Assembly: GCF_016920785.2 (NCBI RefSeq)
Contig: NW_024609884.1
Span: forward strand, 34,640,080-34,704,079
DNA: 64,000 nt
Direction: 5' to 3'
Source of the DNA: Ixodes scapularis
Lineage: Eukaryota > Arthropoda > Arachnida > Ixodida > Ixodidae
Positions 55,220 to 64,000 of the stretch are shown here, in pieces (position 1 is the first letter of the stretch; every line of letters begins with the position of its first letter). The translations under genes and the position numbers were made by a program. The notes beneath the pieces are model-generated. The model did no database searches. It was not told where the DNA came from and was given only the letters and a program-made list of their open reading frames with translations.

Positions 55220-55455
55220 ATGCGGAGCACACGTTCGTCTGCTTCTATTGCAGGGTTGTAGAGACGTCTGAACGCCAAGCTCTCATTGGCTCCGAGTGGA
55301 AGGATGGTGGGTAGACCTCAAGGCGCTCTGATTGGTTCTGAATGAAGGATAGTGGGTAGACCTCAAGGCAGCTTGCCCTTGAGGTCTACCCACTATCCTT
55401 CAATCAGAGCCGATCAGAAATCTGACGTTCTGACGTCAACGCAACACCTGCGGGT
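55220..55455. mobile_element. foldback MITE, copy 2
   Basis: Same family as 48617-48834: ATGCGGAGCACACGTTCGTC, GTGGGTAGACCTCAAGGCAG and its complement, and TCTGACGTTCTGACGTCAACG. The left arm carries an internal duplication of the TGGGTAGACCTCAAGG segment. The right end appears truncated. Confidence 0.8.
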
Positions 55456-55485
55456 CTGGAGTCAAAAAATAAATATTATGCGAAA

Positions 55486-55730
55486 AAAAACAACTTTTTT
55501 TAGAGCACTATTACGGCGAGAGATTTATTTTAAATTCTGCACGCAAAGTCGAGAACGTCACGGAATGGTCATGCACTCTCTCCACCTCAACGTGAACGCG
55601 AAGCCGTTCCACCTCTCCTCCACGCGCCCGAAATGCCGTGAGAGAAAACAAGTGGAAAGGAGGTGACTGCCGACTAAATCGCGTCTCTCATCGTCAATAT
55701 TGCTCTAAAATTTTTTTTTTCGCGTAAATC
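55486..55730. mobile_element. MITE related to 5770-6099 (opposite orientation)
   Basis: TTTTTTTAGAGCACTATTACGG at the left and the complement-like TCAATATTGCTCTAAAATTT at the right. The core shares GGAATGGTCAT, CGTGAACGCGAA-type and GTGGAAAGGAGGTGACT with the 5.8-kb copy. The outer CTGGTTGGGAC ends are not present. Confidence 0.6.
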
Positions 55731-55840
55731 TTTTTTTTTTTTTTTTTTTGTTAGGCGTGTTCCAATTAAATTGTTTAAAAACATGTTTTCATTTCTTTAA
55801 AGGGGCCCTTTAAGACACAGATTTTAGCAAGCCGGCTCTG

Positions 55841-56147
55841 TATAGACCTTTTCACCCTCCGCCGCATGGGCGCTGCCATCTTGGAATCACGTGATGCTGC
55901 CGCCATTAGGTTGCTTCAACTTGTTGCTCCGCTCTCCCGTCCGCGCCTTGGCGGATGCGTTAAATCCGTGTTTTTCGTCGTGTTTTACCGCGTCTCTTGC
56001 CTTACTTCGTAAAGTGTTGTCCGATACTTATACTTACCATGCAATTGCATTACACCATTATGCGCGCAACTTCTGTAGTTGATTTTGTAACACGTTTTGA
56101 ATATTTTTTACCGTCGGCGTGCGGAATACGTGTGAAAAGGTTTTATA
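55841..56147. mobile_element. MITE with TATARACCTTTTCAC ends
   Basis: TATAGACCTTTTCAC (55841-55855) and GTGAAAAGGTTTTATA (56132-56147) form 15-bp TIRs. Inside are GCCATCTTGGAATCACGTGATG and GCCGCCATTAGGTTGCTTCAA. The latter recurs inverted at about 57890, next to another copy of the end at 57953-57968. Confidence 0.65.
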
Positions 56148-57640
56148 GGAACAGGAATCAGCGTTAGCACTTCCGTACGTTGAATACATATCTGTCTCGA
56201 AGAAAGCCTCGAGGGTTCAAATACCAATAACTTATGAGAACTGAGGTCTGGTTACTAATAAGGGCGGAACATTTGGAATAGGAAGCCCAATGTAATTACA
56301 TATATGAGTGCGCATGGGTTGCAAGGAAGGAAACAAAAACACTCGGCGAAATTAGCCACGTGTTTTTCCTGTAAGCATGGTGTTTTGTAGTTACAACAGA
56401 TCGAGAGCAGTTTCTCTTGATAATACTAGGGAACTTGTGGACAAGACGTGGCAAGAAACGTTTAGTTCGAATTATTTTTTTATGCTAGGAATAATGGTAC
56501 CTTAACATTAGGCAACTTGTTTGTTCGCAATATCACACCTATATCTGTTTTACGTTCTTAATCGCGTGTGTGATATAAGCATTCGCTTTATCGGTTTATT
56601 TGTGAATTCCACGGAATTGTATATCGTGCTTGGTCCCATGTCCATAGTCTTTCAGTTGCTTAATTCATTTTATAATATAATCATGCAGTTTCAATTAATC
56701 TATTTTAACACAGATATTTTGACTCCCCGCGTAAGAAACTGTCACAGACAGCTTGACAGTGCCTATGATTCACAAAATGTGACGCCGAAAAGAATCCTTC
56801 TGTATGAAAATCACCCGAGTGCAGCCGGTTGTCGACTTCGAATAGGGAGTTACTTTCAGTACATGGCGGCGTCCAAATGTGCAAAGCGCATCGTTTCAAA
56901 TCAGTGAACAGCTTTCTACACAGGTTCATTGGGTGGTGCCTGGCGTTCGACTTCACCCTAACTTATCGGAGATCATTTCTTTTGCGCTCTTCAATTTCAT
57001 TCGGCAAATTTTACGGAAGATGAATATCAGACTTTATTTGAAATCTGGCATTCACTTATCTTGCTATTCTCATACCTTGAGAACGTCGTAAGCAAATGTC
57101 CATATAACAAAAAGTTTATTTAATAAGGCCAATATTTTGAAATGCTGTAAATGAGTACTTTAGGCAAAGAAATTTTCTAGTCAGCCTAGGCTGGTCTATC
57201 AAAATATTTCTCCAGCACTTAATTTGTTTAAATAGAACAGGCCGAGACAATATCACTTTTTTATATTATCTACGCGATTATATTAAACTTTCCTAGTTAT
57301 TATAAAAAACGTTTCCAGTCTCGAAGTTAGAAAAGTTTGGTGTACGGAAACCAAACATCGAACAGTAAACTTGTCAGTTCATCTGTTCTTGATGATTCAG
57401 CAGATTGTTAATCATGTTGTCGACCTGATTTTTCACTAAGTACTGATGCAATATAAGATGATCAGCTCAATATCTGACTCGAGCGCGAGCTATCTACCTT
57501 CCGTACCGCTCGGTCCACGCACAGACAAGGCACGGCTGCAGGCAACGAGCGCACCTGCAGGGGGAGCTTGTCCTGCTCTTTATTTTTTTTTTCTTCTTGA
57601 AATTAGTGTCCGCGAGTACGACCGTGGACAACGGTACTTT
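56148..57640. other. AT-rich non-coding
   Basis: No feature recognised. Confidence 0.3.
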
Positions 57641-57693
57641 TCACTGTGCATCAACGCACTATAGTTTCACCGCCGAACCGGGCCGAAATTAAT

Positions 57694-57968
57694 GATGGAT
57701 GGAATCAGACGCATATAGTGTTAGTAAGAAAAGATCGCAAATTAGGCTCGAAACCACTTCGTGGTTTGCCAAGTGGCTCAATACTATTGTTTCATTCGCT
57801 GTGTGCTACAAGAAAGAAATTCGTATCGCAAAATTCATCGAAAGTGGCATGAAACAGCATCACCTTCGCGTGCACGTTGAAACCGAATTGAAGCAACCTA
57901 ATGGCGCCGAGTGCGCCAGCGCCCTCTACCCGCCGGTCAGGCAACTATTGAAATGAAAAGGTCTATAT
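57694..57968 (-). mobile_element. end fragment of the TATAGACCTTTTCA MITE family, with an 85-codon + frame
   Basis: Right end AATGAAAAGGTCTATAT (57952-57968) and GAAGCAACCTAATGGCG match the element at 55841 in inverse orientation. A + strand frame (ATG 57699 to TGA 57956) overlaps it. It is Lys/Glu-rich (MESDAYSVSKKRSQIRLETT) and without a known domain. It might be a remnant of the autonomous partner's transposase, but this is not shown. Confidence 0.4.
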
Positions 57969-57969
57969 T

Positions 57970-59640
57970 GCCCCCACACCGTGTAAAAAGTTTAACTTTT
58001 AAACATACACAGTCCACGAAATATAGGCCTAAAAATACCGTATACGTTGGTAGTAAAAAAAGTAATGTAAATAAGCAAAAGGCGCTGCACAAGGGCAAAC
58101 GGAAGTGGAGCTTTTAGAACATAAATGAATTCAGCTTCACTTGATTGCTTGAACCTTTTCAATAATGTGTTCTCAGAAAGACTGCGTTAGCGTGATCGGT
58201 TATACTATTCATATGGGGGCATGCATACCAGAGATAAAATAATTATAAACACCAAACAGGTTGTTGGATTTTGATACACATTTTGTCCCACGATCCGTCA
58301 AAATAATACGCCAAAATATCCGAAGAACCGGGAATCCACCTTGAGGTTCTTCTTATTTATACAAAAGCAATTATATGAAGTACATTAACATTATTCTGCA
58401 CACGCCACTGCAGTGCGTTACATCGCCAACAGTATTGAACTTCAGTCACTGCATTTTACATGATGGTAGTACGAATGTGTAACATCTGATTTCCCTTGCT
58501 GTTCGAGATGTGTCAAAACTGATGATACAGCCTCACTCTACGTTGGTACTGGGAGTGTTTTTATGCTCTAATATTTGTCCACAACCTCTATTTGATATGC
58601 CCCTCGTCGGTCTTAAGACAAAATAATAAATGAATCAATAAATGTGATCCATCGTGTCACTTTCACCGTTCGTTGGGAAAAGCCGAGTCACCAAATGGGG
58701 TACATCGCCGCGTGTGTTCGCGTCTCGGTACATTTGGCATGGAGCGTCGCTGTGTCTTCAGGGCGAAACATATCCTGCACCTCTAATGTTGCAAAATTCT
58801 ATAAGTTATGGAACCGAGCTCCAGTACACGACTAAAGAGAAGTTATGCATAAGCTCAGGAAAGCCTGAAACTAATGACTGTTGTACCAGCCTCACAAAAT
58901 ACTTTCCAAGTTATCCTATCAATCTTTTGTCTTTGATCGAACGTCATCTCGTCTGTATAGATGGGCACCAGTCTACTGAGTTATGGTTTCACTATAGCCG
59001 TAAGAGATACGGATTGGGACTATAGTAAGTCGTTCATCGCTTCTCGACTGGTATCGGGTTGTTTTCATAGAAAGTATTCACTGGCGGTCGTAGCTGTGTG
59101 CTCGACTGCTGAGCGCGTGCTGACGGCGGGCTCACACAGTTCTTTTGCAACGTGCATTCCGCAACATCAAGACTGCCGGTCTTAACAGCCTATTAATGTG
59201 AGCTCGTTCTGAGTATGCGCTCGAAACATAGCCCTCAAATATGGCGTCCAGTGAATACCCTCTATTTAGTGATGTTGCGAGTTTATAGGCTGCCCAGAAT
59301 AAATGGTAGCTGGGCTAGCCACTCTGTTGTGAAGCTGAGAGTAACCTTAACCGAGAAAATTATAACCGTAATAAGATATTTTCCACAAACACAATGCTAC
59401 GTTAATAGAGCCATAAATTCACATGGTTATGGTGACTATTATATCTGAGATACTAACCGTTAACTTGGTATGGCAATTTGTTGGAGCGAAAACTGTCTCT
59501 GGTTGTAGCTGAGATGCATGCTTCTGAAAGATGCCAGCTGAACGTAGGAAGATACACAAAGAGAGAGAGAAAGAGTAAGAGAGGGGAAAGGACAAGCACA
59601 CTGATGAACTAGCAACCGTGTTGTTGTTGTAGCTGTTAAC
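57970..59640. other. non-coding, no feature recognised
   Basis: AT-rich; only short frames with no domain. Confidence 0.3.
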
Positions 59641-59641
59641 C

Positions 59642-60001
59642 TATGGAAGAGTTGTCTATTGTTGTTGGCCTATGGACGTTTAATGAAGATAAACCTCTTC
59701 TCCCAAACCCATTAGTTCCGAGATACGAATTTTCCTCCTCATCGCGTCTTATCATTATTTTCTATGTCGTCCTAATTTGTACCTCTTGAATATGGAAAGA
59801 CAAATATAATGATAAGACAGCCGACCAGGAGGAATTTTCTTATCTCGGAACTAATGGGTGCAAAGGAAGATGTTTATCTTCATTACCCTTGAGCTGAGAC
59901 TGCAGCCAAAGCTACAAGCGCGAGCTAAACCGTGCTTCTGGCTTTGAGAAGTGCACTTCCAGCGCAGCATTTCCAGCGCAACAATAGGCAACTCTTCCAT
60001 A
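59642..60001. mobile_element. MITE with 23-bp TIRs
   Basis: TATGGAAGAGTTGTCTATTG (59642) and its near-complement CAATAGGCAACTCTTCCATA (to 60001). Long inner arms contain AATGAAGATAAAC, CCCATTAGTTCCGAGATA and TCTTATCATTAT. It abuts the 3' repeat copy B. Confidence 0.8.
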
Positions 60002-60002
60002 C

Positions 60003-60254
60003 GGATGAATGGATGGATGTTAATGGCTATACCCTTTGTAACGGGCGGTAGCTTGCGCCACCTAGCCTATGTCTAAAAAGACAAAAACGTGATTCCTCCC
60101 GCCCCTTTTAAGACCAATTTTTCTCCCTCTAACTGTCACCAAGCAGTGTAGGATATCACCAGGATGACCTTCGGGGCATTGGGCAAAAAAATAAAAAAAT
60201 CACCCCCCTGCCTCTTCCCCCCGGCGAGGGAGTCGCCAATTTTCCTCTGGTGAA
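60003..60254 (-). mobile_element. 3'-end repeat, copy B
   Basis: The reverse complement matches 52516-52868. In its own orientation it ends GCCATTAACATCCATCCATTC. Upstream in the same orientation the sequence continues to the Foldback-type element at 60507. The G-tract here is short, so the expansion in copy A is secondary. Confidence 0.7.
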
Positions 60255-60495
60255 CCTTGTCGGTGTTACCCCAGCACCGGACCCACTGGGAAACAGGGTT
60301 GAGATTTTGGGCAGGAGCCACGCGGGAGGGAGTTCCAATTTTTCTCTGTCCTCCCTGTCCCCAGCTGTGCTAGTTAGTTGTACATCATTTAATTTTCCCT
60401 AGATAATTTCCACCACTCTTCTAGTCGTCTCTTTGTCACTGTAATCCTTTTCTCTTCCGTCCTTCCATCGTCGCCAATAAAACCCGGGGCCCCGG

Positions 60496-60506
60496 CCAAA
60501 TCCGTT
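60496..60506. repeat. Foldback-type element TSD, left (CCAAATCCGTT)
   Basis: 11-bp sequence repeated exactly at 61770-61780. Confidence 0.85.
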
Positions 60507-61769
60507 GAATCCCGGAGAAAAGCTCACCGGAGAAACGCTCACCGGAGAAAAGCTCACCGGAGAAAAGCTCACCGGAGATAAGCTGACCGGAGAAAAGCTC
60601 ACCGCAAAACCGGCGGATGCGGAGAAAAGCTCACCGATTTTTTTTTTCTGATTTTTTATGGAGGCTGTTGGATCATGCGTAACATATATCAATTTATTAT
60701 CACTAAAGTTAGTCAGGTTTCTCAAAAAGAAAATGTCCTTTTTTGTATTATATGCCAAGCTTATTAAGTATATTTCTCCCAAATTAATAATGGCGGGCCA
60801 GTGTTTTCTTCGGCTTACTCTCTAGGCAACTAAAGCCTAACTGAAAATTTTATGAACTTGAGTGACATGAAAGAGTTCGAAAACTTAAGTCCCTCTAAAA
60901 CCTAAAAATGAAAACTGTAAACACCGAAAATCCGAAAGTGCATGCGCAACAACGCGGTGCCTGAAATTCTCTTTGAAGTTTTTATTAACCTTTGAAAACA
61001 GGATAAAACAGTTAGTAGGATATCAAGGCTTCTTTGTTCCACGGACATGCACGTTTTCTAGCCGTTCGTGCTGGTGTTTCCGCACGTTGCCTTTGTGTGA
61101 TAGTGCCCTTCTAAGGTGAGCCACTCATGACTTTCAGAGCTGCACATTGGCACCGTTGTTACTCGTGACCTATATAAGAAATAGTCTTCTGTAAAGTAGC
61201 GAATAGGGCGAGTTGGTGAACGTTATACATGAAAACCGCTCAAACGACGACGACCGAGTGAAAGACAACAAACGCGATAGGACGAAGCTGTTCTCGCAAC
61301 TAAAGTTTTCTTAGTGAAATTAACAGAAAGAAAACAACGTAGCCGACACTGACTGCATCAACAAATACCTACTTAACTATTAGGCACTACAGAATGTTTG
61401 GAGCTGAAACGGTTCACACACCGCTATTCATATTAGCTCACAAAAAACAAACCTCTTTATTTGACAGAGCTACCGACGGCGCACCCTCAGTTGTCAATAA
61501 ATTGTTGTCTGTTTTACCGGTGTACAATGTTCTGATATCATTTTTGCGGCTTCATTAATATACAAAATGAATGATTACTAATTTCTGAGGAATTAGCAAA
61601 TATGCCCAATGACCTTCAAGAATATTACAAGAAAGAGGACATAGTTAAAAAAAAATCGGTGAGCTTTTCTCCGCATCTGCCGGTTTTGCGGTGAGCTTTT
61701 CTCCGGTGAGCTTTTCTCCGGTGAGCTTTTCTCCGGTGAGCTCTTCTCCGGTGAGCTTTTCTCCGCCGC
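60507..61769. mobile_element. Foldback-type element: inverted ends made of 15-bp tandem repeats
   Basis: The left end is GAATCC plus six head-to-tail units of GGAGAAAAGCTCACC (variants ACGCTC and ATAAGCTGACC), then GCAAAACCGGCGGATGC, one more unit and a T run (to about 60648). The right end (61647-61767) is the reverse complement with five units, GCATCTGCCGGTTTTGC and the outermost unit. A ~1-kb AT-rich spacer without coding potential separates them. A perfect 11-bp TSD flanks it. TIRs built of short tandem repeats are the hallmark of Drosophila FB elements (9-bp TSD) and some MULE relatives. The unit is a multiple of three, so spurious frames of PVSFS or LTGEK repeats arise. Confidence 0.88.
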
Positions 61770-61780
61770 CCAAATCCGTT
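61770..61780. repeat. Foldback-type element TSD, right
   Basis: Exact copy of 60496-60506. Confidence 0.85.
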
Positions 61781-61849
61781 ACCCCCTCAGGGAGGAGAGG
61801 TATGCCCCTCCTCCTCCCCTCTTCCTCTCCTCCCCTCCTCCTCCCATTC

Positions 61850-62000
61850 AGTTTCTCCGCTAAATTTAGCAGGGAAAAGGACATCACATGACGATCTAGC
61901 GGAGAAGCGAATTGGCGTTGAAGTCACGTAGCTGGGAATTGAACTGGTGTTGGGGGTCATGTGACGTCAATTTCGCGCTAAATTTAGCGGGCCGGTTACG
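61850..62000. repeat. diverged copy of the palindromic satellite
   Basis: CAGTTTCTCCGCTAAATTTAGC, GGACATCACATGAC, GTCATGTGACGTCA and CGCTAAATTTAGCGGG recall the array at 51855-52155. It lies on the far side of copy B, as the 51.9-kb array lies beside copy A. Confidence 0.7.
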
Positions 62001-62092
62001 CCGACGGCGACGCCCACGGCGACGCCCACGCCGCGAAACCCGGAAATGGGCGCCGAAGAGCTGCGCTCTAAAGAAAGAATTAAGGTACGACC

Positions 62093-62093
<1 letters not shown>

Positions 62094-62141
<48 letters not shown>
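62094..62141. repeat. (CA)n microsatellite
   Basis: About 23 CA units. Confidence 0.95.
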
Positions 62142-62146
<5 letters not shown>

Positions 62147-62281
62147 AACAAATAGGAGTCTCAAGAAGGGCCGTAGAAATTGTTCGGGAGGGAGAGAGAG
62201 AGGAGGTGATGGTGGTGAAGAAGGGGATATTCCTTTCCCCTAATATTTTATTATAACTCTCTGAAATGCTATGGTGGTTCG

Positions 62282-62420
62282 GGGATGGGGCGATACCCCC
62301 CCCCCCCCCTTCCACCCTTATGCCCCTTGCCCCCTCTTTCGACGCAACTGGAGGAATGGGGGGGGGGGGGGGCTAAATCCCCCCCCCCTCCCCATCCTCC
62401 TGTTTCGACGACCCTGCTTA
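62282..62420. repeat. G/C-homopolymer repeat
   Basis: A C run (about 62297-62310), a G run (about 62359-62373) and a C run (62379-62388), flanked by TTTCGACG words in both halves (62338, 62403). Probably an element of the type seen at 42459. Confidence 0.5.
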
Positions 62421-64000
62421 GAGGAGTTCCAATGAGCAATGACGAGGAACAGCACAGCCTGCAATTTTCGAAATAACGGTTCAAGAGATTCTGGAATTAA
62501 AACGGCTCGCGTTCCATGAACTGAAGAGTGGCCATGACAGACTTTCAAGCGAAAGACTCGTGCCAGGGCACGTATATAGTGTGCGGGCGCGTTCAGGGAC
62601 GTCATTTTATAGTTGATACCTTTGACGATGGAGTCAGGATTATCAGTTGTGAACGACAAATTTGATGGTGCGTGTTCAAATCGATGATGTCAAGTTTAGT
62701 GTCCTTGCGTTCTTGAAGCATCACCGCCAATATTGACAACCTGACATTACTTTTATTTCCTTATTTCCGTTGATAAACATACTTAATCCCAAACTGAGTG
62801 ATCTTCGAATGTCTACCATAAAATGATTTTATCCCGCCGATGAAGAGACAACTGCCCGGAGGCGAAATTCGCCCGAAAGTGGACAACGGTAGTCGGCTGG
62901 TTGTGACCTAGCCACGTCGGGCTACACTTTGGCCAGATTCGAAAGGCCGAGATAAATCAAAAGAACGGCAGGGACGCTTTTTAGTAAATTCTGCTTTATC
63001 GGCGGAAATAAGAACGATACCAGGCTATCAACTTCGACGGTGTTGATTTTAAAATGCAATTCCCAAGCATCCATCGTGCTTTTCAGAGACCATCAAACAT
63101 GACGGTCGCAGCTGATAATCTTTGTTGTGACGTCACACGTATGAGCCACGGTCGTCTCCGCGCGCTCTCTAGTGCTGCTCTTGTTCGGTGCCTAGGGAGG
63201 CGTAGGGATTTTTCGTCCCCTTAACGAAAAACGTCACGAAGACAGACGCATCTGCGGGTTTGTGAGAAAAGAAAACTTCGCAGCAATCTTTCGGCTCCTC
63301 CCCCCACTATGTCATAACACAAAGAATATTTTTGTTGACGAGTTTAGCGACCCTGCAGTGTGTTTGACCTCTTTTTCTCCCTCTCTTCGTGTATCTTTCT
63401 ACGTTCAGTTGGCATCTTTTAGAAGTGAAAACTGTGTTCACTGATGGGTTACAGAAACTGACATGTCGGAGTCGTCAAGCGTCATCTGTGCATTCTTCGA
63501 ATATAAAAGTCGTCAGTCGCTTGGCTAGTATATGATAACTTGCATAAGCAAGTATTGTCTAACATTCGTCCCGAGAAACGTGGGGCATGGCGGTAAAAGT
63601 CGTAACCATAAAAATGGCCGACCTTAACAGAGACGGAGATCACAAGTAACAGCCACTCGCGCTTTCTTAACAGATCACCTGGCGTGAAATATTTGGAATT
63701 GAGGTAACTAGGTTGCGATCAATTTTCGCGAGCAAATCTGCTGAAAATTTATTTGACAGTTGTCACAATGCCCGAAATCTTCAAATCGGGAGTGAACGTT
63801 TTACGGATCACCTTGGGTGAATGTTGATGTGCGCGTATGTTCGTGCTTGTTGCTATTTTGCAACCGGAAATTTTCTTCGATATGAACATTTGCCTAAAGT
63901 TTTAAGGTTTTCAATTATTCTGCCCTGACCGCCGTTGGGGCGAGTGAAGGATTTTGCGAGTAAATGTAGAATCGAATGGTGGACTCTGAATTGCAGATGA
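62421..64000. other. non-coding, no feature recognised
   Basis: No repeat or exon recognised. It contains a TGACGTCA-like GTGACGTCACAC (about 63127) and short frames only. Confidence 0.3.

Noticed and set aside
60399..61891. Frames with PVSFS or LTGEK pentapeptide repeats
   Set aside because: They are translations of the 15-bp tandem repeats of the Foldback element ends; no independent gene signal.
63110..63200. Possible structural RNA near GTGACGTCACAC
   Set aside because: No Pol III boxes, terminator or stable fold that matches a known RNA family.

Overview
The window reads as nuclear DNA of an arthropod, most likely a hard tick (Ixodida). This is an inference from the repeat content: many decayed CR1/jockey-like non-LTR retrotransposons with (ATT)n tails, an I-like LINE carrying RNase H, a Penelope-like element, a Ty3/gypsy relic, and a dense population of terminal-inverted-repeat (TIR) and foldback elements. 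There is no operon structure and no complete protein-coding host gene. Species was not determined.

Layout. 0-0.3 kb: probable last coding exon of a + strand host gene, followed by its 3' UTR. 0.9-3.0 kb: a long imperfect palindrome with a 643-bp TIR element in its centre. 3.2-12.7 kb: AT-rich, LINE-poor sequence with three TIR elements; a possible last exon (- strand, 3.25-3.39 kb) and a GC-rich block with a splice-donor-like site (12.2-12.9 kb) may be the two ends of one - strand gene. 13.1-22.8 kb: two CR1-like LINEs in tandem; the first is interrupted by two TIR elements, the second has its ORF1 split by an antisense LINE. 23.04-28.59 kb: a full-length I-like LINE with a perfect 13-bp target-site duplication (TSD) and one visible frameshift. 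29.2-33.3 kb: a third CR1-like LINE interrupted by a Penelope-like element (11-bp TSD), itself carrying two further insertions. 34-35.2 kb: an RNase-H LINE split by an inversion. 36.2-40.6 kb: RT fragments, a hAT-like terminus and a deleted gypsy element. 41-43.8 kb: palindrome, hAT-like element and a truncated LINE. 47.3-48.0 kb: a TIR element containing a tRNA-Ser(AGA)-like gene. 48.6-57.9 kb: foldback and hAT-type MITEs, an alternating palindromic satellite and a G-rich tract. 59.6-62.0 kb: a MITE, a LINE-like 3' end, and a Foldback-type element whose inverted ends are tandem arrays of a 15-bp unit. The last 1.6 kb shows nothing recognisable.

The window is mainly a record of serial transposition. 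Several insertions are resolved to the base by TSDs (I-like LINE, Penelope element, Foldback element, one hAT MITE), which gives relative ages. Best candidates for undescribed biology are the Foldback-type element (60.5-61.8 kb), the tRNA-bearing TIR element (47.3 kb), the alternating palindromic satellite (51.86 kb) with its inverted relative at 62 kb, and the 2-kb palindrome at the left end. All calls were made by reading; no database search was possible.
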